From Gemmatimonadota bacterium (GTDB taxonomy: Bacteria > JBHIER01 > G020348925), in NCBI GenBank assembly GCA_020348925.1, contig CP070758.1, positions 402,497-466,496 on the forward strand: DNA of 64,000 nt, in the 5' to 3' direction. Positions 33,138-41,492 of the stretch are shown piece after piece. The notes beneath the pieces are model-generated. The model did no database searches, was not told where the DNA came from, and was given only the letters and a program-made list of their open reading frames with translations. How positions within the stretch are numbered: the first letter of the stretch is position 1; every line of letters starts with the position of its first letter. The position numbers and the translations under genes are program-made.

Positions 33138-33476
33138 ATGATTGATTCGTATCGTTTTGGAGAGATCGTCATTGATGGCCATCCTTACACCTCTGATGTC
33201 GTCATCTATCCCGATCGCGTTGATTCGAGCTGGTGGCGAAAGGAGGGGCATTGTTTGAGTATCGACGATCTCAAGAATATTGTCGAGAACGAACCAGAAA
33301 TTCTTGTTGTAGGCACAGGAGATGCTGGTGTAATGACTATTCCCGAGGAGACGGTGGAGTATCTTCAGCAAAAGGGGATCAACCTGATTGCCGAGAGAAC
33401 CGGTCAGGCTTGGCATACCTATAACCGATTGTCAGGATCAGGAAAAGTTGTAGCCGCACTGCATCTCACCTGCTGA
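33138..33476 (+). CDS. Mth938-like domain protein (DUF498/NDUFAF3 type)
   Basis: 112 residues from ATG 33138, preceded by AGGAGCG; an ATG at 33114 touching the dinB stop is the alternative. FGEIVIDGHPYTSDVVIYPDRVDSSWWR and ILVVGTGDAGVMTIPEETVEYLQQKG are the Mth938/NDUFAF3 signature. The family has a small alpha/beta fold of unknown function in bacteria. It lies between dinB and mazG with gaps of 24 and 17 bases. Confidence 0.88.
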   Translation: MIDSYRFGEIVIDGHPYTSDVVIYPDRVDSSWWRKEGHCLSIDDLKNIVENEPEILVVGTGDAGVMTIPEETVEYLQQKGINLIAERTGQAWHTYNRLSGSGKVVAALHLTC

Positions 33477-33493
33477 AAGGAGTAATACCAATA

Positions 33494-34267
33494 ATGTCAG
33501 ACAAACCTTTTGATGAGCTCGTCAACATCATGAAGCGCCTGCGGGGGGAGGATGGATGTCCCTGGGACAGGGAGCAGGATCACAAGTCCATACGCCCTTA
33601 CCTCGTGGAAGAGACCTACGAAGTCATTGAAGCCATTGACGAGGGGGACTTCGACAAACTGAAGGAAGAGTTGGGCGACTTGTTATTACAGATCGTCTTC
33701 CACGCACAGATGGCAGCCGAGGCCGATCGCTTTGACATGGACGGCGTCGTCTCCCACATTATCAGGAAAATCAAAACCCGGCACCCCCATGTCTTCAAAT
33801 CGACAAAAGTGAAGGACTCCAAAGAAGTTTTAAGAAACTGGGAACAGATCAAGATGAGCGAGGGGCGATCATCTGTCCTCGATGGTGTCCCCAAAGATCT
33901 TCCGGCCCTGTTGAAAGCGGCTCGTATCCAGGAAAAAGCCGCCCGTGTTGGCTTCGACTGGGATCAGATCGACGGGGTCTTCGCCAAGGTGGAGGAGGAA
34001 TTGGGGGAGTTTCGCGCAGCCTACAGGGACCACGACAAAGAAAAGATCGAGGATGAGCTGGGCGATATGTTTTTTGCCCTGGTCAACCTGGCCCGGTTCC
34101 TCGAAACAAATCCCGAGGACGCCCTGCGCGGCACTATTAATAAATTCATCAAGCGATTTCAGTACATCGAGCGTCAGCTGGAAGCTCGGGGCTTGGACCC
34201 CTCGCAAGTGACTTTGGAGGAGATGGACAAAATCTGGGAGGAAGCCAAGGGGAAGAATGACGGTTGA
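33494..34267 (+). CDS. mazG: Nucleoside triphosphate pyrophosphohydrolase MazG
   Basis: 257 residues, the full double-domain form. The N-terminal domain has GCPWDREQDHKSIRPYLVEE and EELGDLLLQIVFHAQ (the EExxE...ExxD metal site). The C-terminal domain repeats this with VEEELGEFRAAY and IEDELGDMFFALVNLARFL. MazG hydrolyses NTPs and dNTPs to monophosphate and pyrophosphate and helps remove aberrant nucleotides, which fits the neighbouring dinB. AAAGGAGT lies 11 bases before the ATG. Confidence 0.96.
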   Translation: MSDKPFDELVNIMKRLRGEDGCPWDREQDHKSIRPYLVEETYEVIEAIDEGDFDKLKEELGDLLLQIVFHAQMAAEADRFDMDGVVSHIIRKIKTRHPHVFKSTKVKDSKEVLRNWEQIKMSEGRSSVLDGVPKDLPALLKAARIQEKAARVGFDWDQIDGVFAKVEEELGEFRAAYRDHDKEKIEDELGDMFFALVNLARFLETNPEDALRGTINKFIKRFQYIERQLEARGLDPSQVTLEEMDKIWEEAKGKNDG

Positions 34268-34297
34268 AGAATTCAAATTGTAAATTGAAAAGGTAAT

Positions 34298-35173
34298 ATG
34301 TCAGAGAGAGGCAATTTCGTTAAGATCGCCCGCATTACTCCCCATTTCGGGGAGGAGCCCGTTCTGACAGGGACGAAAGGAGTCGGGGCAATATTCCTGA
34401 GTGGCTGCAACCTCCGCTGCGTCTTCTGCCAGAACTGGCAGATCAGTCACCGGCGTATGGGCGAAACTTTGAATACTCCTGCACAACTTGCCGGGGAGAT
34501 GTTGAAGCTTCAGGAGTTGGGCTGCCACATCATTGACCTCGTATCTCCATCCCATCAAGTGAAATCATTACGAATTTCCATCCGATTGGCCAAAGAACAA
34601 GGCTTGACAATCCCCGTCGTTTATAATACGAACAGTCTGGACAATCTTGACGCGTTACGCAGCCTGGAAGGTCTGATTGATATCTATCTCCCGGATCTCA
34701 AGTACTCGAATGACCGTATTGCCAAAGATCTTTCGAAGGCGCATTCTTACGTCTCAAAATCTAGGGCATCTGTTTTGGAGATGCATCGGCAAGTGGGCCA
34801 TCTCTTTCCAAATGACGAAGATGCTCTAGCCCAGCGCGGCCTCATCATTCGGATTTTAGTCCTCCCTCATAATCTCTCCGGTTGCATTGAAAGCCTGCAA
34901 TTCATCGCCCAGGAGATCGGTCCCGAAACCTGGATCTCCCTCATGGCCCAGTACAATCCGAGACCGCTTTTCGACTCAAGCAATGAAGCAATCCTCAAAA
35001 CGTATCCCGCCCTTGGCCGTCCGATCACCGAGACAGAATACGAGAACGTACTGGAAGAAGCCCAGAACCTTGGGTTCGAAAATATTTTCATCCAGGAGTG
35101 TACGGCTGCTGTCGAATACGGCTCTCCTGATTTTGAGCACGAACAACCTTTTGTGTGGGATCAAAAGGTATAA
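34298..35173 (+). CDS. PflX-like radical SAM protein (COG1313)
   Basis: 291 residues. The radical-SAM cluster motif is GCNLRCVFCQNWQIS (Cys37, 41, 44). The N-terminus PHFGEEPVLTGTKGVGAIFLSG and later IIDLVSPSHQV and DIYLPDLKYSND match the uncharacterised PflX/COG1313 group, which resembles pyruvate formate-lyase activating enzyme. No glycyl-radical enzyme gene is adjacent, and the target is unknown. AAAAGGTAAT precedes the ATG. Confidence 0.88.
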   Translation: MSERGNFVKIARITPHFGEEPVLTGTKGVGAIFLSGCNLRCVFCQNWQISHRRMGETLNTPAQLAGEMLKLQELGCHIIDLVSPSHQVKSLRISIRLAKEQGLTIPVVYNTNSLDNLDALRSLEGLIDIYLPDLKYSNDRIAKDLSKAHSYVSKSRASVLEMHRQVGHLFPNDEDALAQRGLIIRILVLPHNLSGCIESLQFIAQEIGPETWISLMAQYNPRPLFDSSNEAILKTYPALGRPITETEYENVLEEAQNLGFENIFIQECTAAVEYGSPDFEHEQPFVWDQKV

Positions 35174-35211
35174 CTGCAGCTTATTATTATTTCGCACGAG
35201 ATGAGTGAGTT

Positions 35212-35232
35212 CTCCCCTTTCGGAAAGGGGAG
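35212..35232. repeat. CCCC-TTT palindrome, copy 1 of an intergenic repeat family
   Basis: CTCCCCTTT (35212-35220) and AAAGGGGAG (35224-35232) form a perfect 9-bp stem with loop CGG, followed by TAAGAGGGGATT. In the reverse direction this reads like the copy at 45104-45128 with its leading ATCCCCCTAAG. No T tract follows, so it is not a standard terminator. Confidence 0.55.
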
Positions 35233-35396
35233 TAAGAGGGGATTGTTAGAATAGATTTCCACAAAAGGACTTTGAGAACCAGGTAAACCATTATCATTTA
35301 TTGTATTTATTTTAGTATACAGATTCTGTATTTTTTTCGCTCATATTTGAAAATGCGTGTATTCGAAACAGGTACCTTTTTCAAAAGGAGAGAGCG

Positions 35397-35957
35397 ATGC
35401 GACTTTCAACGGTCATATTTGTAGCGGCCGTTCTCCTCGTTTCGGGGATTGTGTACAGCGCCCCGAAGCCGTCTGAGGATTTCGCCATCAGTATAAAGAA
35501 GACAGCACCGTGGCACGTGGCCTATCAAAAGTTCACCGGCCCGTACTCGGGAGTTCCGAAAGCAATAGGCCAGGTAGACTCCTGGGTCCGGAAATATAAT
35601 TTGGTACTTTTGGGTCCTGTACTGTCGGAGTATTACAACAGTCCAATGGAGGTGGACTCCACGAAACTGGAATGGGCTATTATGTTTCCTATTTTGGAGC
35701 CGTTGACAGGATTCCCGAAGGAGACTGAGGGAGAAGTGTCCATCAAAAGGTTGGATCCGGTTCAAGTGGCTTATACCTATCATCAGGGGCCATATCAAGA
35801 GGTGGGAGGGACGTACATGAAGCTTTTTCAGTGGGTCTTCCAGAATGGATACCAGGTCGCCGGGCCCATGCGGGAGCTTTACTGGAGTGATCCGCAAAAT
35901 ACGCCGGAGGATAAACTCATCTCAGAACTTCAAGTACCGGTGACGAAGGGTCAATAA
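35397..35957 (+). CDS. Secreted GyrI-like/effector-binding-domain protein
   Basis: 186 residues; AAAAGGAGAGAGCG precedes the ATG. Signal peptide about 1-22 (ending VYSAPKP). Two halves with the GyrI/AraC-effector-binding (SOUL-like) pattern follow: VAYQKFTGPYSGVPKAIGQVDSWVRK and VAYTYHQGPYQEVGGTYMKLFQWVFQNG. Each is followed by GPVLSEYYNSP or GPMRELYWSDP. Cytoplasmic relatives bind small hydrophobic ligands. A version with a signal peptide suggests periplasmic ligand capture. The gene is single and ends in tandem terminators. Confidence 0.85.
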   Translation: MRLSTVIFVAAVLLVSGIVYSAPKPSEDFAISIKKTAPWHVAYQKFTGPYSGVPKAIGQVDSWVRKYNLVLLGPVLSEYYNSPMEVDSTKLEWAIMFPILEPLTGFPKETEGEVSIKRLDPVQVAYTYHQGPYQEVGGTYMKLFQWVFQNGYQVAGPMRELYWSDPQNTPEDKLISELQVPVTKGQ

Positions 35958-35986
35958 TCTCATTCAAAAAAGCAGATCTTTTGGAG

Positions 35987-36015
35987 CGCCCCGTTCCACA
36001 CGGGGCGTTTTTTTT
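35987..36015 (+). terminator. Rho-independent terminator
   Basis: CGCCCCGT (35987-35994) pairs with ACGGGGCG (36000-36007) around TCCAC and runs into eight T (36008-36015), 30 bases after the stop of the GyrI-like gene. Confidence 0.93.
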
Positions 36016-36054
36016 CGTCCGGTATAAAACCGGATGCTACATTTCAGTTGGTTC

Positions 36055-36093
36055 AGATTTCCGAAGTTTTCAAAACTTCGGAAATCTTTTTTT
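36055..36093 (+). terminator. Second, longer terminator hairpin
   Basis: AGATTTCCGAAGTTTT (36055-36070) is exactly complementary to 36072-36087 and is followed by T to 36093. With the first terminator and a small TCCGGT/ACCGGA hairpin between them, three hairpins stand in a row before the convergent nfo gene. Confidence 0.85.
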
Positions 36094-36113
36094 GTTGTCA
36101 CAAGCCTCTTTAT

Positions 36114-36959
36114 CTATCTCTTCCCTACCAACCTCCGAATCGTCTTCATGTTACGTTCGTCGTCACCCTCCTCCTTTTTCGGTGTCTCCATGATTCCGGG
36201 AAGATGCTTCAGCTTGGGATGGTTGACGATACGCCGAAATCCCTCCAGGCCGATCTCGCCCTGACCGATGTGCCAGTGACGGTCCACACGGGAACCTAAA
36301 GGCGTCTTGGAATCGTTCAAGTGGAGAACGCGGAGGCGCTCCAGACCGATCCTCTCGTCAAACTCCTTCAGCATCTTACTCAAACCGACCTTAGTAGACA
36401 CATTGTAACCGGCCTCAAATCCATGGGACGTGTCAAAACAGACGCCCACTCGCTCCGGCTCATCGACATTACCAATGATCTCCTGAATGTGATGAAAAGT
36501 ATACCCGATCTCAGAACCCTGACCAGCCGTATTCTCCAGAAGAACAAGGACGCTGTTCCTCACCTTTTTGCAAGCCGTATTCAGAGCTTTCACGACACTT
36601 TGAACACCCTCCTCTTCTGTGGAGTCCATTCGTTTACCCACATGGGTTACTAAATATTGAGCTCCAAGTTCACGGCACCGTTTCAGATCATCGATGAGCG
36701 AATCGACAGATTTCTTGAAATGCTCCCCTTTCGAATGGGCCAGATTGGGCAGATACGGCATGTGCACAACTACGGGCCCGATCCCGGCAGCTTCGACATC
36801 CCTCCGAAACTGGGCGACATCATCCACGTCCAGAGGGCCGTACTTCCAGCCCCTCGGATTGCGGGAGAAAAGCTGAATCGATTCACAGCCAAGCGCAGTG
36901 GCTCGCTCCACGACCTTTGAAAAACCGCCGGCAATGGATATGTGAAAACCGAATCGCAT
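36114..36959 (-). CDS. nfo: Endonuclease IV (AP endonuclease)
   Basis: 281 residues. The start is FGFHISIAGGFSKVVERATALGC, and the metal-binding and active-site blocks are LVTHVGKR, LVLLENTAGQGSEIG, VGVCFDTSHGFEAGY, LHLNDSKTPLGSRVDRH and HIGQGEIG. These are the three zinc-site regions of the Nfo TIM barrel. The enzyme cleaves 5' to abasic sites in base-excision repair. It complements mutY in this window. PGIMETPKKEEGDDERN closes the barrel. Confidence 0.97.
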   Translation of the reverse strand: MRFGFHISIAGGFSKVVERATALGCESIQLFSRNPRGWKYGPLDVDDVAQFRRDVEAAGIGPVVVHMPYLPNLAHSKGEHFKKSVDSLIDDLKRCRELGAQYLVTHVGKRMDSTEEEGVQSVVKALNTACKKVRNSVLVLLENTAGQGSEIGYTFHHIQEIIGNVDEPERVGVCFDTSHGFEAGYNVSTKVGLSKMLKEFDERIGLERLRVLHLNDSKTPLGSRVDRHWHIGQGEIGLEGFRRIVNHPKLKHLPGIMETPKKEEGDDERNMKTIRRLVGKR

Positions 36960-37006
36960 GGTTTATTTCGACCTTTAGTCGTCACCCGAAATGACAGACA
37001 ATAGTT

Positions 37007-37498
37007 TTAACGGTTCGCTTCCATTCTGGCCTTCACTATTTGGATAAATTGGGCCGGATCATCAGGAGAAATGACGAATGTTTTATCCGCCTCGATAACG
37101 ATGGCCTTGTCACGATCGGTGGCATATCTGATATGATGACCCAGATCATGGGTGTAAAACCGTCCGAAATACCCGAAGAGTCCGGAAACTCCGAAAGTCC
37201 TGACGCCCCATAAAGAACAGGCAGCCGGGTCATAGCGAAGGGACTCGATACGCTTTATTGGGATCTTAACGGAACCTATCTTGCGACGAATGAGTACCTC
37301 CGACTCATCTATGGCATAGCCATGGGGTGCGAAAAGATAGCTCGTCACCAAAACGAGAAGTCCTATCACTGTAGTTGCCCCGAGCCCTCTATTGTTTCCC
37401 GTCGATGCGAAGATCAGGATCAATACGACGAAAGTAATAATTATCAAAACTGTGACCGTTTGAACAAAACGATCTTGCGGTGCGTCAAATTCATCCAT
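37007..37498 (-). CDS. Bacterial PH-domain membrane protein
   Basis: 163 residues. Two hydrophobic segments near the N-terminus (VTVLIIITFVVLILIFAS and TTVIGLLVLVTSYLFAP) are followed by a domain with the pattern of bacterial PH (bPH) domains: GYAIDESEVLIRRKIGSVKIPIKRIESLRYDP and VIEADKTFVISPDDPAQFIQIVKA. Such proteins are integral-membrane with a cytoplasmic or periplasmic PH fold; the function is unknown. It starts just after nothing resembling a partner: the M1 peptidase gene is 31 bases downstream in the same direction. Confidence 0.75.
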   Translation of the reverse strand: MDEFDAPQDRFVQTVTVLIIITFVVLILIFASTGNNRGLGATTVIGLLVLVTSYLFAPHGYAIDESEVLIRRKIGSVKIPIKRIESLRYDPAACSLWGVRTFGVSGLFGYFGRFYTHDLGHHIRYATDRDKAIVIEADKTFVISPDDPAQFIQIVKARMEANR

Positions 37499-37529
37499 TC
37501 TCTGTTTACATCACTCTTTTTTTATATGA

Positions 37530-40460
37530 TTAAAAGCTCTCGGAGAAGGAGATGAGCCACCGTAATTCCAGTTCGCTGTCCTCACCATTCAAGGAGGGTT
37601 TATTGACATAGAGTGGAAAATCGGCCCTCAGGTTTATCTCCCCAAAAACAGTATCTCGTTTCAACCTCAAACCTATTCCAGCATCATAGAGAATGTCAGC
37701 ATCCAAAAGGGACGACATATCTTCATCGCCGATTTTTCCAAGGTCAAGAAACGCAATCGTGCGAAGTGAAATGCTGGTATATTGCTCTATATATTCCGTC
37801 CAACCTGGCAACGTGTACGGGGAGTGATATTCAAGATTCACAGCGAACAGTTTCCGCAGCCCGATGTTACCCTCAAGGTAACCCCTCAGGTTACCATCAC
37901 CGCCGAGATGGTAGTTCAGGTCGTCCGGCAAGGCATCTCTGCTTCGAAGATGGAACTCCCGAAAACGACGGATGGGACCTGCCCCTGCCAGGGAAAATCT
38001 TTCCTGCACAGGAACACCGGAAGAGGCGAATCCACCAAAAATTCTCAGCCTGAAATTATGACGGCGGAAACGGGTTTTCAGATTACAATCGCACCGGATC
38101 GTATTGAACTCGTGGTCGCTTCCCAGCATCTTCAGCGCCGTTGCGCCTTGAATCTTCAAATCGCTCCAAAAAATGTCGGCCCTGGGATTTGTTGATACTC
38201 CAATTGTGATTTTATCGACCCGCCCTTTCCCCCACTCCATTGGATCAACGTAGCGGTCGTCCCGCAGTTCCAGATGAGTAAAGGCCGTTCCGATAATGAT
38301 ATCAGGGGGATAGTAGCGGTAGCGCCGGACGTTCTTCTCGACATACGCTTCCACCTCCACCCTTCCCTCCATTTTATTGATCCTCAAGCCACCCATAGTA
38401 CGAGAACCAAGGCCCACAACAGGCGTGCTCCCCTCAAACCTGAAGTCGTTCCTGGCGCTCTTCGCGCCGTACCAGTAGCCGAGGGAGAATTTCGAGTAGT
38501 TCTCGGCATAACTGCCTTTGAGCAACCACCCCACTTTGACACCGTCAACGGTGTTGTACCACACCCACGGCCGGTATTTGAAGAGATAAGCGTCCTGGGG
38601 ATAGTAGGACATATTGGGCAGATCCGGTTGTATATGGGTTTTCCACGGTCTGTGGTTATTGATCATGTTGAGGTCCAGTATCTCATTGTCAGGATTTATG
38701 GAAGCTGATGTCGGCTGAACATCCGTCTGAAAACTCACTGTCTCCTCGATGTTTCTCCCTTCCAATCGCTTCACCCTCTCAGTTCCATCGGTCAACCGTA
38801 GGTAGACGTCGATGGGCATGACGATATCTCCCAGCCTGCGAGTGGTCACAGTCGTCCAGTAAATCTTCACGGCTCGCTCCCACGTCCAATAGGTCTCTAC
38901 CTCGGTGATAGCGTAATCGCAGGTTTTTGTGGTGTGAAGCCACTGGTCGAAGAACCACTCGAGATCCATGCCGCTGACCCGCTCGCAGACCGCCCTGAAC
39001 CGTTCCTCGGTCACATGCTTGAACTTCCAATCCTCCAGATACGTGCGCATAATCTTGTTGAAGACAGGCTCACCGACAATGTATCTCAGCATCTCCAGGA
39101 AGAAGGCCGCTTTGTCGTAGACCATCGACCAGCCCGAATGCTTGAATTCATAGGACGGCAGGACTACTGTTTCCCAGTATCCTTCCCTTGCCAGATTGAG
39201 GAGATGGCGCAAATTTTGTTCCCTCGCCGTCATTTTGGACAACAGGTTTTCGTACCAGTTGCGATCGGAGGTTTTGCCATACGACCCGTATTTCATCTCC
39301 ATATACCATCGTTCCTGAAAGACAGTGAATCCCTCATCCATCCAGGCCTCGTCCAGCTCATTGTTGGCCAAAATGCCGTAGAAATAGATGTGACCCATCT
39401 CATGGAGCACAAGGCCCTCATCCAAATAGCCATTCATGATCAGCATAGGGTACTCCATCCCCCAGCCGTAGGGCACATCAACGATGCTCACTTGGGGATA
39501 TGGGAAAGGTCCGAATTTCTCCGAGAGCCACTGAACGGCCGACAGTCCGTACGCAAGGTTGGTATCCTCCCAGGCCGTATTCCATCTTCGATAAAAGCTC
39601 CGAACGGAAATCCCATTCCATGTGGTGTCCTGGACCACAAAATCCGGATCGGCACACCAGGCGAAGTCATGGACATTCTCTGCGCGGAATGTAACAGTTT
39701 TATAGACTATTTCACCTTTTTCGTATTCTACGACACTGTCTGCGAGAGTATCCGTAGTCGCCTCAGCCTTTGCTAAATTCTTCTCCTGTCCCCAACCAGG
39801 ATCCCCACCCGTACACTCTCCGGTTGCAGCGATAACATATTTTTCAGGTATCGTGATGGAAACGTCGAAGGTCCCAAACTCACCGTAAAACTCCCCCATG
39901 GCGTGAAATTTTTCCGGATGCCAGCCCTCCTCATCGTACACGACCATTTTCGGATACCACTGGGCGAAATCGTAATGTTGACGTCTGTATCCGGCCCGTC
40001 CGAACTTTTCTCTCACCTTCTCCACAAACGAAAAGTGGATTGTCATGCTGCCATCGGGTGGTAACGATTGGGGTAGTTTGGCCAAAAGGACGGTCTCATC
40101 AACTGTGAACGGAACGGATCGATCGTCGATCCTGAAATCCGCGATGTCGATGTGCCCGCGATTTTCCTCGGGGAATTTACGTAAGTTGAAATTATTAAAC
40201 CTGCGGCGTTCCTCCATGAAGGTGGTCTTTTCGCTTCTGAATGCATTGGGGTAAAGGTGAAGGTATATGCTTTTCAGGGTGTCAGGTGAGTTGTTGCGGT
40301 ATATAATAGTTTCATCACCCGTGAGAATGTGGGTTTCTGGGATTAGGGTCACATCGATAGCATAATCGACGGACTGTTGCCAGTATGAATTTGGAGCGCC
40401 TGCATGGGTTATTAATGCAGAAGAAAAAAATATCAAAATGATGAGTGACCGTTTAACCAT
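37530..40460 (-). CDS. M1-family metallopeptidase fused to an outer-membrane beta-barrel
   Basis: 976 residues from ATG 40460, which gives a clean signal peptide (MVKRSLIILIFFSSALITHA); a TTG at 40472 overlapping the upstream stop is an alternative. The M1 part has GMEYPM and the zinc site HEMGH (about 353-357) with the third ligand Glu 19 residues later in AWMDEG. From about residue 640 the sequence becomes alternating, aromatic-rich strands (FSLGYWYGAK..., GNLRGYLEGNIGLRKLFAVNLEYHSPYTLPGW). It ends in Phe, typical of outer-membrane barrels. The protein probably displays an aminopeptidase-like domain at the outer membrane. It is translationally close to the membrane protein gene upstream. 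Confidence 0.82.
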   Translation of the reverse strand: MVKRSLIILIFFSSALITHAGAPNSYWQQSVDYAIDVTLIPETHILTGDETIIYRNNSPDTLKSIYLHLYPNAFRSEKTTFMEERRRFNNFNLRKFPEENRGHIDIADFRIDDRSVPFTVDETVLLAKLPQSLPPDGSMTIHFSFVEKVREKFGRAGYRRQHYDFAQWYPKMVVYDEEGWHPEKFHAMGEFYGEFGTFDVSITIPEKYVIAATGECTGGDPGWGQEKNLAKAEATTDTLADSVVEYEKGEIVYKTVTFRAENVHDFAWCADPDFVVQDTTWNGISVRSFYRRWNTAWEDTNLAYGLSAVQWLSEKFGPFPYPQVSIVDVPYGWGMEYPMLIMNGYLDEGLVLHEMGHIYFYGILANNELDEAWMDEGFTVFQERWYMEMKYGSYGKTSDRNWYENLLSKMTAREQNLRHLLNLAREGYWETVVLPSYEFKHSGWSMVYDKAAFFLEMLRYIVGEPVFNKIMRTYLEDWKFKHVTEERFRAVCERVSGMDLEWFFDQWLHTTKTCDYAITEVETYWTWERAVKIYWTTVTTRRLGDIVMPIDVYLRLTDGTERVKRLEGRNIEETVSFQTDVQPTSASINPDNEILDLNMINNHRPWKTHIQPDLPNMSYYPQDAYLFKYRPWVWYNTVDGVKVGWLLKGSYAENYSKFSLGYWYGAKSARNDFRFEGSTPVVGLGSRTMGGLRINKMEGRVEVEAYVEKNVRRYRYYPPDIIIGTAFTHLELRDDRYVDPMEWGKGRVDKITIGVSTNPRADIFWSDLKIQGATALKMLGSDHEFNTIRCDCNLKTRFRRHNFRLRIFGGFASSGVPVQERFSLAGAGPIRRFREFHLRSRDALPDDLNYHLGGDGNLRGYLEGNIGLRKLFAVNLEYHSPYTLPGWTEYIEQYTSISLRTIAFLDLGKIGDEDMSSLLDADILYDAGIGLRLKRDTVFGEINLRADFPLYVNKPSLNGEDSELELRWLISFSESF

Positions 40461-40468
40461 ATGTTTTT

Positions 40469-41359
40469 TCAACGAATTGCTCGATTATTGAAGTAGAGGC
40501 TGGTATGCGAAGCGTTTCCGACCAATCTGTACCAGGATCTGGTCAGGCTCAATGCTTGCTGAAGAATGAAAAGGGCTATTATTGTCATAGTGGTCGGCAA
40601 CAGACCACACCCCATTTGTAAAACCCAGAATATTCCCCAAAAGAAAAGTAAGCCGATGAGAAGCCCTCCGTAGAGGGCAAGCGCCTTTCCAAAGTTCTTG
40701 GAAAAAAATTCCACTGTTTCGCCCAACGTGTCGAGAACTTGACTTTCTTCATCTGACACGGTTGTTATCTTGACATACGTCATTATCATATTGATAAACA
40801 AGAGCAACAGAAGAAGCGTTATCAATTGGCCCAGCGCTACGAAAATCCTGACAGGCTCGGAGGTAAAATCACTCAGGATCAGTCGCATTCCCAAGGTTGA
40901 CAAGATAATAAACAGAAAAGTAATGACAACATAAAATATAGCTGAAATCAGGGCGATTTTCATAAATTTCCAGAAGTATCGACCGCACCATCCGAAAAAG
41001 CGTTCGGCAGAAAGTGTCTCATATTCACCATGCTGTGCGACTGCAAGGGCCCGAAAAAAGCCCCCGCTGAGAAAAGTGTGGAGTGTCAGAGCAAAAATAA
41101 CGCCGACAACAATGAAATAACCGTATTGTTTCAAGACATTAAGATTATTAAATATGAAATCGATCAGAGGCGTCAGGTTCCACTCTTTCAACAAGAGCTC
41201 GGCCGCCGGGCGGTAACCGAACGCTTCCGATGCGAGATTCTGCAACGGTATGACGAACAGAAAAGCCAATGCAAATTTAAACGCAAAGGTGACGACTATC
41301 AACGGCCAGCTCTTTTGGACTATTTTCACCCCTGTTAATATGTGTTTAAATGTCGACAT
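40469..41359 (-). CDS. Polytopic membrane protein, unknown
   Basis: 296 residues; GAGGATCA precedes the ATG. About six hydrophobic helices can be counted, such as WPLIVVTFAFKFALAFLFVI, YFIVVGVIFALTLHTFL, FYVVITFLFIILSTLGM, LITLLLLLLFINMIMTYV and ALALYGGLLIGLLFFWGIFWVL. No catalytic motif is visible. Position between two M1 peptidase genes, nearly abutting the second, suggests a link to them; this is inference from context only. Confidence 0.75.
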   Translation of the reverse strand: MSTFKHILTGVKIVQKSWPLIVVTFAFKFALAFLFVIPLQNLASEAFGYRPAAELLLKEWNLTPLIDFIFNNLNVLKQYGYFIVVGVIFALTLHTFLSGGFFRALAVAQHGEYETLSAERFFGWCGRYFWKFMKIALISAIFYVVITFLFIILSTLGMRLILSDFTSEPVRIFVALGQLITLLLLLLFINMIMTYVKITTVSDEESQVLDTLGETVEFFSKNFGKALALYGGLLIGLLFFWGIFWVLQMGCGLLPTTMTIIALFILQQALSLTRSWYRLVGNASHTSLYFNNRAIR

Positions 41360-41492
41360 TGATCCTCACGTTACGTCGGTCGGTTATGGTGACGAAACAC
41401 GCTTCGTTTAGATGTTAGGGTTACGTCTCTTCCCTGATCTCCCGGTATGTGTGTTTTTGATTTTACAATTTGCATTTTTCAATTCAAATTCA

